From positions 23,699 through 87,698 of the forward strand of contig NZ_CAMLJQ010000018.1 of assembly GCF_946480305.1 (NCBI RefSeq): DNA of 64,000 nucleotides. The letters are read 5' to 3'. The first letter of the stretch is position 1; each line of letters opens with the position of its first letter. The notes below the pieces were generated by a model, which searched no databases, was not told the origin of the DNA, and saw only the letters and a list, made by a program, of their open reading frames with translations. Below are positions 1 through 7,494 of this stretch, one piece after another. The stretch is from an uncultured Caldimonas sp. Its GTDB lineage: Bacteria > Pseudomonadota > Gammaproteobacteria > Burkholderiales > Burkholderiaceae. The position numbers and the translations under genes were made by a program.

Positions 1-1464
1 CTGCCGGTAGCCGTCCTTGCCGAACACCACCGACTCGATGCGGGCACGCCACACGCGCAGCGTCATCGCCTCGGTGCGGACGATCTCGCTGTCGGTGTTG
101 AGGCGGCTGCTGAACTGGTTGCCGGTGCCCACGCGCGAGCGCTGGAAGGTGCCCGCCAATTCGACCCACACCAGCACCGACTCGAAGTTGAAGCGGCCCC
201 ACAGCCCGCCGGCCGACTTGAAGCAGAACACGGCCACCAGCAGCAGGATGGTCGCAGTGCCGAGCAGCGACAGGTGGTTGCCGCCAAGCAGCGGCGCCGC
301 GAGATCGAAGCTGCGCACGAAATACAGCACCAGCCCCACGGCCACGACGACCAGCAAGGTGGCGTAGACGTCGATCAACAGCAACCAGCGATGCGCCGCA
401 TTGGCCAGCGCGGAGCCGAGCGTGGGCGCCACGGTGCCGGACAACGGCATCGGCTGGGTTTCCTCCAGCAGTTCACCGGCGAACGGGCCGGCGGTGCGCA
501 CCGGGTCGATCGCCGGCTCCAGCCGCGCATAGCGGCGGTTCGGGATGCGCTCGGTCCACTCGTCCTGCAGCTTGCGCTCCAGCTCGTCGAGCAGCATGCC
601 GGGTGGCGCGTTCATCGACAGCTTCTGCTGCTCGCCGCGCGACTGCACGCTCGGCGGCGTGCCGATCTGCGCGTGCACCGCGAGCGCGATCAGCACGACG
701 GCCACGAGCCCGGTGCCGAGCATCACGGCCGTCTGCATGCTGAGAGAAAAGCCGCCGAGCGACGGCAGCCGCGCGCCGATCATCCCGATCAGCACCGGCG
801 CCAGGATGGCCGCCGCAAACAGCCCGACGACCGACGCCATCGACAGCCGTGCCCGGCTGTCCGACAGCACCGGCCGCAGCAGGAAGACCACGCCGAACAC
901 GAAGTACAGCGCGCCGATCCAGGGCCGGCTCGCCTCGTTGCCGAGCAGCAGCCACGACACCGCGAAGCTCACCGCGGTGGCCACCAGCGCGGCGAAGTTG
1001 AAGAAGTGACGGCGCGCACGCTCCTGCACCTCGATCGGCGCGGTGATCAGCTGCGGCACCCAGTGGTAGAGCACGCCGTCGAGCGCGCCCTGCGGCTCCG
1101 GGTAGGTGAGCCCACCCTGACGCAGAATTTCCTTCAGCCCTTCCGCCCGCTTGGAACTGCCCGTCATGCCGGGCGGCAGGTCGTCGGCCAGCGACACGGG
1201 CCGCCCCCGGCCGAAGAAGAAGCGCAGGCGCTTGGCCGCGACCGCGGCACTGGTCAGGCCGGCCGCGAGCAGGCCGAAACCGGCCAGCAGCGGCATGACG
1301 CCTCGCTGCAGCGATTGCGCCTGCAAGGCCTCGCGCGTCCACCACAGGCACAGCACGCCCCCGCCGACGAGCAGCACCGCGCACAGCCAGAGCCACAGGT
1401 TCTGCAGCCGGTAGGGGTTGGGTAGCTCCAGGCGCTTGCCCTCGGAGCTGTAGTCATAGGCCAT
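1..1464 (-). CDS. multipass membrane protein of unknown function (3' end cut by window)
   Basis: An open frame runs leftward from an ATG at 1464 off the window edge, giving at least 488 residues (N-terminus MAYDYSSEGKRLELPNPYRL). A strong ribosome site (GGGAGGA) sits a few bases before the ATG. About eight hydrophobic segments are visible: two near residues 22-70, four between about 145 and 270, and two more after about 375. A soluble stretch with several charged residues separates the last two groups. No catalytic motif or named family was recognised. It reads in the same direction as polA, which ends 35 bases upstream of its start, so co-transcription is possible. The reading frame is well supported by its unbroken length and the ribosome site; the function is unknown. 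Confidence 0.8.
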   Translation of the reverse strand, partial: MAYDYSSEGKRLELPNPYRLQNLWLWLCAVLLVGGGVLCLWWTREALQAQSLQRGVMPLLAGFGLLAAGLTSAAVAAKRLRFFFGRGRPVSLADDLPPGMTGSSKRAEGLKEILRQGGLTYPEPQGALDGVLYHWVPQLITAPIEVQERARRHFFNFAALVATAVSFAVSWLLLGNEASRPWIGALYFVFGVVFLLRPVLSDSRARLSMASVVGLFAAAILAPVLIGMIGARLPSLGGFSLSMQTAVMLGTGLVAVVLIALAVHAQIGTPPSVQSRGEQQKLSMNAPPGMLLDELERKLQDEWTERIPNRRYARLEPAIDPVRTAGPFAGELLEETQPMPLSGTVAPTLGSALANAAHRWLLLIDVYATLLVVVAVGLVLYFVRSFDLAAPLLGGNHLSLLGTATILLLVAVFCFKSAGGLWGRFNFESVLVWVELAGTFQRSRVGTGNQFSSRLNTDSEIVRTEAMTLRVWRARIESVVFGKDGYRQ

Positions 1465-1498
1465 CGATTCCTCCCGCGGTTGTTGCTCGAGTGTGCGC

Positions 1499-4288
1499 TC
1501 AGTGCGCCTTGTCCCAGTTCGGGCCGACGCCCACCTCGGCGAGCAGCGGCACTTTCAGCTCCGCCACGCCGGCCATGACGCGGGGCACCTCCACGCGCAC
1601 CCAGTCCAGCTCGCCCTCGGGCACCTCGAACACCAGTTCGTCGTGCACCTGCATCACCATCTTGGTCTGCTTGCCGGCGGCGTCCAGCTCGCGCTGCACC
1701 GCGATCATCGAGAGCTTGATCAGGTCGGCCGCAGTGCCCTGCATCGGCGCGTTGATGGCGGCCCGCTCGGCACCGCCGCGGCGTGGGCCGTTCGGGCTGT
1801 TGATCTCGGGCAGCCACAGGCGGCGACCGAACACCGTTTCCACGAAACCCTTGTCCTTCGCGAAGGCGCGCGTCTCGTCCATGTAGCGCTTCACGTCCGG
1901 GTAGCGCTGGAAGTAGCGGTCGATGTAGTCGCGTGCAGCCTTCTGCTCGATGCCCAGGTTGCTGGCCAGGCCGAAAGCGCTCATGCCGTAGATCAGGCCG
2001 AAGTTGATGACCTTGGCGTAGCGGCGCTGCTCGCTCGTCACCTGGTCGGGCGTGGTGTTGAAGATCTCGGCCGCGGTGGCGCGGTGCACGTCCATGCCGT
2101 CGGTGAAGGCCTTCAGCAGCGTCGCGTCGCCGGAGATGTGCGCCATGATGCGCAGCTCGATCTGCGAATAGTCCGCCGAAACGATCACGTGACCCGGCGG
2201 CGCGATGAACGCCTCGCGCACGCGCCTGCCTTCGGGCGTGCGGATGGGGATGTTCTGCAGGTTGGGGTCGTTGCTCGACAGGCGGCCCGTCACCGCCACG
2301 GCCTGCGCATAGTTGGTGTGCACGCGCCCGGTGGCGGGGTTGATCATCAGCGGCAGCTTGTCCGTGTAGGTGCCCTTGAGCTTGCACAGGCCGCGGTGCT
2401 CCAGGATCTTGGCCGGCAGCGGGTAGTCCTCGGCCAGCTTCTCCAGCACCTCTTCGTCGGTGGAGGCCGCGCCGCTCGCGGTCTTCTTCACCACCGGCAG
2501 CTGCAGCTTGCCGAACAGGATCTCGCCGATCTGCTTGGGGCTGCCCAGGTTGAACGGCTGGCCGGCGAGTTCGTGCGCCTCGCTCTCGAGCGCCATGATG
2601 CGCTGCGCCAGTTCATGGCTCTGCCGCGCGAGCAACTGGGCGTCGATCAGCACGCCGTTGCGCTCGATGCGCTGCAGCAGCGCGGACACCGGCATCTCGA
2701 TCTGCTCGTAGACGTACTTCAGCCCCGGTTCGGCCTCCAGGCGCGGCCACAGCGTCTGGTGCACGTGCAGGGCCATCTCGCTGTCTTCGCACGAGTATTC
2801 GGCGGCGCGCGCCACTTCCACCTGGGCGAACGGTATCTGCGCGGCCCCTTTGCCGCAGACGTCCTCGTACGACAGGCCCTTGCGGTCGAGGTGGCGTTGC
2901 GCGAGGCTGTCCAGGTTGTGCGGCCGGTGCGCTTCGAGCACGTAGCTTTCGAGCATGGTGTCGTGCACATAGCCGCGCACGGTGATGCCATGGTTGGCCA
3001 GCACGTGCACGTCGTACTTGATGTTCTGGCCGAGCTTGGGCCGCGTCTCGTCTTCCAGCCACGGCTTCAGCCGCGCGAGCACCTCGTCGAAGGGCAGTTG
3101 CTCCGGCGCGTCGGCATAGGTGTGGCGCAATGGCACGTAAGCCGCCTCGCCGGGGCGCACCGCGAACGAGATGCCGACGATCTGCGCGCGCATGGGGTCG
3201 AGCGAGTCGGTTTCGGTGTCGAGAGCGGCCAGCGGGGCGTCGTTCAGCTTGCCGATCCAGGCATCGAGCGCGTCGAAGCTCACGATGGTGTCGTAGCTGC
3301 GCTCTCCCACCGGCTGCGGTGCCGGCACCGAAGCATCGACGCCGAACAGGTCACCGGTCTGACCATGTGGCAGGGTGGCCTGCGGAGCGGGTGCGGCCGT
3401 CACGCCCAGGCTTTCCTCCAGCTCGCGGCGCCACGTCTTGAAGCCGTAGCGCGCATAGAAGTCCAGCAGCCCGTGGCGGTCGACGTCCTTGAACTGCAAG
3501 GCGTCCAGCCCGGGCCAGCCGAGCACGTGGGCGGCCAGGTCGCAATCGGTCACCACCGTGACGAGTCGCCTGCCCTGCGGCAGCCAGTCGAGCGCGCGGC
3601 GCAGGTTGTCGCCGGCGACGCCCTTGATCCTGTCCGCGGCGGCCATCACGCCCTCGAGCGAACCGTATTCGTTGATCCACTTGGCCGCCGTCTTGGGGCC
3701 GACCTTCTCGACACCGGGGATGTTGTCGACGGCGTCGCCGACGAGCGTCAGGTAGTCGACGATGCGGTCCGGCGGCACGCCGAACTTGGCCAGCACCGCG
3801 GCGGCGTCGAGCATCTCGTTGCCCGCGTTGTTCATCGTGTTGATCAGCGTCACGTCATCGTTGACGAGCTGCGCCAGATCCTTGTCGCCGGTCGAGACGA
3901 TGACCTTGTGCCCGCTGCTGCGCCCCACGCAGCACAGGGTGCCGATCACGTCGTCCGCCTCGATGCCCGGCACCTCCAGCACGGGCCAGCCGAGCAGCTT
4001 GACCACTTCATGGATCGGCTCGATCTGCGCTGCCAGCGCCTCCGGCATCGGCGGGCGATGCGCCTTGTACTCGGCATACCACTCGTTGCGAAACGTGTCG
4101 CCCTTGGCGTCGAAGACGCACGCCGCGTGTTCCGCCGGAAACTGCTCGCGCAGCTTGCGCAGCATGCCCACGATCCCGTGGATGGCGCCGGTGGGCACCC
4201 CTCCGGGGCCGCGCAGATCGGGCAGTGCATGGAAGGCCCGGTAGAGGTAGCTGGAACCGTCGACCAGCAGCAGGGTTTTGTCGCTCAT
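1499..4288 (-). CDS. polA: DNA polymerase I
   Basis: Repair and Okazaki-fragment polymerase, 929 residues, very close to the E. coli enzyme. The N-terminal 5'-3' exonuclease shows VFDAKGDTFRNEW, EADDVIG and a helix-hairpin-helix (GVEKVGPKTAAKW). The 3'-5' exonuclease keeps its metal ligands in DTETDS near residue 356, so proofreading is probably active. The polymerase part has motif A (VSADYSQIELRIMAHISGD), motif B (RRYAKVINFGLIYG) and motif C (VHDE near residue 880). The chosen start gives MSDKTLLLVDGSSYLYRA; an ATG nine bases upstream would add only three residues and lies too close to the AGGA ribosome site. The reading frame stays open far upstream, but that extension is antisense to thrB and is not coding. 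DUF2782 and thrB lie divergently next to it. Confidence 0.97.
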   Translation of the reverse strand: MSDKTLLLVDGSSYLYRAFHALPDLRGPGGVPTGAIHGIVGMLRKLREQFPAEHAACVFDAKGDTFRNEWYAEYKAHRPPMPEALAAQIEPIHEVVKLLGWPVLEVPGIEADDVIGTLCCVGRSSGHKVIVSTGDKDLAQLVNDDVTLINTMNNAGNEMLDAAAVLAKFGVPPDRIVDYLTLVGDAVDNIPGVEKVGPKTAAKWINEYGSLEGVMAAADRIKGVAGDNLRRALDWLPQGRRLVTVVTDCDLAAHVLGWPGLDALQFKDVDRHGLLDFYARYGFKTWRRELEESLGVTAAPAPQATLPHGQTGDLFGVDASVPAPQPVGERSYDTIVSFDALDAWIGKLNDAPLAALDTETDSLDPMRAQIVGISFAVRPGEAAYVPLRHTYADAPEQLPFDEVLARLKPWLEDETRPKLGQNIKYDVHVLANHGITVRGYVHDTMLESYVLEAHRPHNLDSLAQRHLDRKGLSYEDVCGKGAAQIPFAQVEVARAAEYSCEDSEMALHVHQTLWPRLEAEPGLKYVYEQIEMPVSALLQRIERNGVLIDAQLLARQSHELAQRIMALESEAHELAGQPFNLGSPKQIGEILFGKLQLPVVKKTASGAASTDEEVLEKLAEDYPLPAKILEHRGLCKLKGTYTDKLPLMINPATGRVHTNYAQAVAVTGRLSSNDPNLQNIPIRTPEGRRVREAFIAPPGHVIVSADYSQIELRIMAHISGDATLLKAFTDGMDVHRATAAEIFNTTPDQVTSEQRRYAKVINFGLIYGMSAFGLASNLGIEQKAARDYIDRYFQRYPDVKRYMDETRAFAKDKGFVETVFGRRLWLPEINSPNGPRRGGAERAAINAPMQGTAADLIKLSMIAVQRELDAAGKQTKMVMQVHDELVFEVPEGELDWVRVEVPRVMAGVAELKVPLLAEVGVGPNWDKAH

Positions 4289-4357
4289 GGCGGGCATTTT
4301 CCTGCAACGCCTGCGCGGGCATCGGCGGCCCCCCGCCAGCGGCCTAGAATCCGCCCC

Positions 4358-4657
4358 ATGAAGCGCTTCCTCTGCCCGGCCCTCGGGGCTTTGCTGCCTT
4401 GCCTGTACGGCGCCGTCCACGCACAGAACGTGCCCTCCGCCGTGCCGGAGCCGGCCGTGGAGCACATCCGCATCGAAGACGATCGCGCACGGATCGACGA
4501 GCTGCGCGTACGCGGGCAGACGCAACGCATCACCGTGCAACCGAAGAAGGGCGGCAAGGCCTACGAGGTGCTGCCGGCCGACGGCAGCCGCGACCTGTCG
4601 TCCGAAGCCACCCGCGGCGCTGCCGGCCAGCGCGTCTGGCACCTGTTCTCGTTCTGA
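4358..4657 (+). CDS. DUF2782 family exported protein
   Basis: A 99-residue protein with a signal peptide (MKRFLCPALGALLPCLYGAVHAQ, likely cut after HAQ or nearby). The mature part carries the DUF2782 pattern of a charged stretch (HIRIEDDRARIDELRVRG) followed by a short beta-rich tail ending WHLFSF. The function of the family is not established. It lies between polA and the homoserine kinase gene, an arrangement I know from other betaproteobacteria, and that context supports the call. The start is the ATG beginning the signal peptide; the frame is open upstream, but that stretch is antisense to polA. It starts 69 bases from the divergent polA start, so the two promoters must share this short gap. 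Confidence 0.82.
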   Translation: MKRFLCPALGALLPCLYGAVHAQNVPSAVPEPAVEHIRIEDDRARIDELRVRGQTQRITVQPKKGGKAYEVLPADGSRDLSSEATRGAAGQRVWHLFSF

Positions 4658-4702
4658 GTTCCTTTTCCTGATCTTCCGACGCCGCTGCCGCGTCCCTGCC
4701 CC

Positions 4703-5662
4703 ATGGCCGTCTTCACGCCCGTACCCACCGACGAAGCCGCTGAGCTCGCCTCCCGCCTCGACCTCGGCACCCTGACCGAGCTGCGAGGCATCACCTCCGG
4801 CATCGAGAACACCAACTACTTCCTGACGACCGACCGCGGCGAGTACGTGCTGACACTGTTCGAACGGCTGACCTTCGAGCAACTGCCGTTCTACCTGCAC
4901 CTGATGAAGCACCTGGCGCAGCGCGGCATTCCGGTGCCGGATCCGAAAGGCGACGCCAGCGGCGAGATCCTGCACCGGCTGCAGGGCAAGCCCACGGCGG
5001 TGGTCGACAAGCTGCGCGGCAGCCACCAGCTGGCACCGAGCAGCCGCCATTGCGAGCAGGTGGGTGCCATGCTGGCCCGCATGCACCTGGCCGGCCGCGA
5101 CTACCCGCGCCATCAACCCAACCTGCGCGGCCTCGACTGGTGGGCCGAGACCGTCCCCATCGTGCTGCCCCACCTCGACGCACCGCAACAGCAGTTGCTG
5201 CAGGACGAGCTCGCCTTCCAGCAGGCGCTGGCCGCATCGCCGGCCTTTGCCGCGCTGCCGCGCGGGCCCATCCATGCCGACCTGTTCCGCGACAACGTGA
5301 TGTTCGAAGGCGAGACGCTGACCGGCTTCTTCGACTTCTACTTCGCCGGCGTCGACACCTGGCTGTTCGACATCTCGGTGTGCCTGAACGACTGGTGCGT
5401 CGACCTCGACACCGGTCGGCTCGACGAACAGCGGGCGGTGGCCTTCCTCGCCGCGTACGACCGCGAGCGCGAGATCACGCACGACGAATCGCGCCTGCTG
5501 CCTGCGCTGATGCGCGCCGGCGCCCTGCGCTTCTGGATCTCGCGCCTGTGGGACTACTACCTGCCGCGCGACGCGCAGATGCTGAAGGCCCACGACCCGA
5601 CGCACTTCGAGCGCATCCTGCGCGAACGGCTGGCGAACCCCTGGCATTACGTGCGGGCGTGA
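4703..5662 (+). CDS. thrB: homoserine kinase (APH-fold type)
   Basis: Phosphorylates L-homoserine on the way to threonine. At 319 residues this is the aminoglycoside-phosphotransferase-fold ThrB of betaproteobacteria and pseudomonads, not the GHMP-type enzyme of E. coli. Visible features are the N-terminal nucleotide-binding part (GIENTNYFL, then VLTLFERL), the catalytic motif [11 protein letters not shown] near residue 190 and the metal-binding segment [13 protein letters not shown]. It starts with [15 protein letters not shown]. The DUF2782 gene ends 45 bases upstream in the same direction, so the two may be co-transcribed. No threonine leader or riboswitch was seen in the short gap. Confidence 0.93.
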   Translation: MAVFTPVPTDEAAELASRLDLGTLTELRGITSGIENTNYFLTTDRGEYVLTLFERLTFEQLPFYLHLMKHLAQRGIPVPDPKGDASGEILHRLQGKPTAVVDKLRGSHQLAPSSRHCEQVGAMLARMHLAGRDYPRHQPNLRGLDWWAETVPIVLPHLDAPQQQLLQDELAFQQALAASPAFAALPRGPIHADLFRDNVMFEGETLTGFFDFYFAGVDTWLFDISVCLNDWCVDLDTGRLDEQRAVAFLAAYDREREITHDESRLLPALMRAGALRFWISRLWDYYLPRDAQMLKAHDPTHFERILRERLANPWHYVRA

Positions 5663-5759
5663 GCAGTCCGCCTGCGACCGGAGCCTCTATCATCGGCCGT
5701 CGTCCCGCGTCCGTCGGCGCGTGCATGTTCACGCGCCCTACCCCAAGAAGCACAAGCCG

Positions 5760-6569
5760 ATGAAACTCCGTCTGGTGCCGGCCCGCCAAGGCGCACTCTG
5801 GGTGCGCCAGGCCTTCCGCGTGTTCTTCCGCCAGCCGCTGGCGTTCTCGGCGCTGTTCTTCCTGTTCGTGTTCGGCGCCTTCCTGCTGCTGGTGCTGCCG
5901 TTGGTGGGCCCGCTGGTGATGCTGACCCTGCTGCCCATCGTGACGCTGGGTTTCATGATCGCGACGCAGCATTCCATGAGCGGCCGCTTTCCGCTGCCCG
6001 GCGTGTTCCTGCATCCGTTCCGCGGCGACCGTTCCCGCGTGCGGGCGCTGCTGCAGCTGGGCATAGGCTACGCCGTCGCGTCGCTGCTGCTGATGTGGCT
6101 GGCCGACCTGCTGGACGGCGGCAAGTTCGCCCAGCTCCAGGAAGCGGTGGTCCGGGGCGGCGAGTCGAACGAGGCCGTCGACAGCTCGGGCGCGCAGACC
6201 GGCCTGTTGCTGCGCCTGGTGCTTGCGCTGCCGCTCAGCATCGCGTTCTGGCACGCGCCGGCGCTCGTGCACTGGTTCGGCGTGAGTACCGGCAAGTCGG
6301 TGTTCTTCAGCCTCGTGGCGTGCTGGCGCAATCGCGGGGCCTTCGTCGTCTACGGGCTCACATGGGCCGGCGTGATCGCGCTGTTCGGCATCATGTCGAC
6401 GCTGGTGTTCTCTCTGCTCTCGGCGCCGCAGCTGGCCTCGCTGGCCGCCTTCCCGGCCGCGCTGATGTTTTCCACCGTCTTCTACGTGTCGCTGTATTTC
6501 ACATTCGTCGACTGCTTCGAGGTCGACCCGGAGGGGACATCGCATGACAACAACGAGACACTGGCTTGA
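5760..6569 (+). CDS. BPSS1780-type integral membrane protein
   Basis: A 269-residue protein whose N-terminus (MKLRLVPARQGALWVRQAFR) and overall build resemble the BPSS1780 family of betaproteobacterial membrane proteins. Hydrophobic segments lie at about residues 34-80 (two, closely spaced), 105-125, 155-185, 200-225 and 230-255. The cytoplasmic N-terminal lead and multiple helices suggest a transport or envelope role, but no function is known. The start is the ATG before KLRLVPA; an in-frame upstream extension has no family character. Its last 26 bases overlap the start of the FecR-domain gene in another frame, so the two are probably translated in concert. Confidence 0.75.
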   Translation: MKLRLVPARQGALWVRQAFRVFFRQPLAFSALFFLFVFGAFLLLVLPLVGPLVMLTLLPIVTLGFMIATQHSMSGRFPLPGVFLHPFRGDRSRVRALLQLGIGYAVASLLLMWLADLLDGGKFAQLQEAVVRGGESNEAVDSSGAQTGLLLRLVLALPLSIAFWHAPALVHWFGVSTGKSVFFSLVACWRNRGAFVVYGLTWAGVIALFGIMSTLVFSLLSAPQLASLAAFPAALMFSTVFYVSLYFTFVDCFEVDPEGTSHDNNETLA

Positions 6570-7299
6570 GGGACGCCGCGACGACGAAGTGAGCTGGACA
6601 CGCCGCCGCGAGGTGCTGCAAGGCGCCGCGGCGTTGGCAGCGGCCGCTGCGGCCGGCCCCGCATGGGCACGCGGCAACATCGTCACGCTGATCGGCGATG
6701 CCCGCCTGAACGGCGCGCCACTGTCGGTCAACGACACCATCCAGACCGGCGACACCGTCGAAACCGGGCCCGGCTCGATGCTGGTGTTCACGCTCGGCAG
6801 CTCCGCCTTCCACCTGCGTCAGAACACGCGCATGTCGCTGGAGCGCGGGCGCACGCTGAACCTCGTTTCCGCACTGCGGCTGCTGACCGGCGGACTCGTC
6901 TCGGTGTGGGGTCGGCGCGAGACGCGCCAGATCTCCACGCCCACGCTGACGATCGGCATCCGCGGCACCGGCGTCTACACCGAAGCCCGCCCGGATGGCC
7001 GCACCTACTTCTGCAACTGCTACGGCACCGTCGACCTCACGTCGGCCCGCACGCGCCTCACATCGCAGGCCGAGTACCACCAATCGTTCTGGGCCGAGCC
7101 GGACCGGCCGTCCACCGCCCGCCTGCGCCCGGCACAGGCCATCAACCACACCGACGAGGAACTGGAATTCCTCGCGGCACTGATCGGCGAGCGCACCCGC
7201 TGGGACGAGCTCGGTCGCAAAGGCGTGAAGGACGGCAAGGGCTACATGGAGCCCCAACCACCGCAAGCGCACCCCGCCGAGCGCATGGCGCCGCGTTGA
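6544..7299 (+). CDS. Tat-exported FecR-domain protein
   Basis: A 251-residue protein with a twin-arginine signal (WTRRREVLQG followed by a long alanine-rich segment ending GPAWA). The mature part begins GNIVTLIGDARLNG and shows a FecR-like beta domain: NDTIQTGDTVETGPGSM, a loop of FTLGSSAFHLRQNTRMSL, and TLTIGIRGTGVYTEA. FecR-type domains read or relay envelope signals, but no partner sigma factor (FecI) or TonB receptor gene is nearby, so this is a stand-alone member. The C-terminal region (after about residue 165) is unlike the canonical FecR signalling region. It overlaps the upstream membrane protein gene by 26 bases. The family call is firm; the role is unknown. Confidence 0.78.
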   Translation: MTTTRHWLEGRRDDEVSWTRRREVLQGAAALAAAAAAGPAWARGNIVTLIGDARLNGAPLSVNDTIQTGDTVETGPGSMLVFTLGSSAFHLRQNTRMSLERGRTLNLVSALRLLTGGLVSVWGRRETRQISTPTLTIGIRGTGVYTEARPDGRTYFCNCYGTVDLTSARTRLTSQAEYHQSFWAEPDRPSTARLRPAQAINHTDEELEFLAALIGERTRWDELGRKGVKDGKGYMEPQPPQAHPAERMAPR

Positions 7300-7377
7300 T
7301 CGCTGCGGGCACTCACCGCCCGCGCGCCTCCCCGCTTCTTCATCGAATCGTCACGCCGGTGCGCCATGCGCGCCTGC

Positions 7378-7415
7378 GTGACAACGCCTTCACCGAAACG
7401 TCACGCCCTCGTCAC
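7378..7415 (+). promoter_or_regulatory. putative Pho box (PhoB-type 11-bp repeat array)
   Basis: Four five-base boxes begin at 7378 (GTGAC), 7389 (TTCAC), 7400 (GTCAC) and 7411 (GTCAC), spaced exactly 11 bases apart. PhoB binds direct repeats of 7+4 bases, one helical turn each, with a TGTCA/GTCAC-like core. The array ends 80 bases before the start of a PhoX phosphatase gene, a classic phosphate-starvation target. A further CGTCACG occurs at 7349 out of register. The spacing is seen directly; binding by PhoB is inferred. Confidence 0.5.
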
Positions 7416-7494
7416 CCCGCCTTTCCATCATCGCAGCCGCTCGGCCGCCACCGCCGCGAGCCGGGGATTCCACAACCATCAGTAGGAACCTGCG

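Noticed and set aside
1493..4357. A very long plus-strand open frame antisense to polA, in frame with the DUF2782 gene.
   Set aside because: High-GC shadow of the polA codons; histidine/arginine/glutamine-rich translation without domains.
4289..5647. In-frame extension of polA by about 450 codons upstream of MSDKTLLL.
   Set aside because: The extension is antisense to thrB and DUF2782; the PolA family starts at MSDKTLLL and the length without it is normal.
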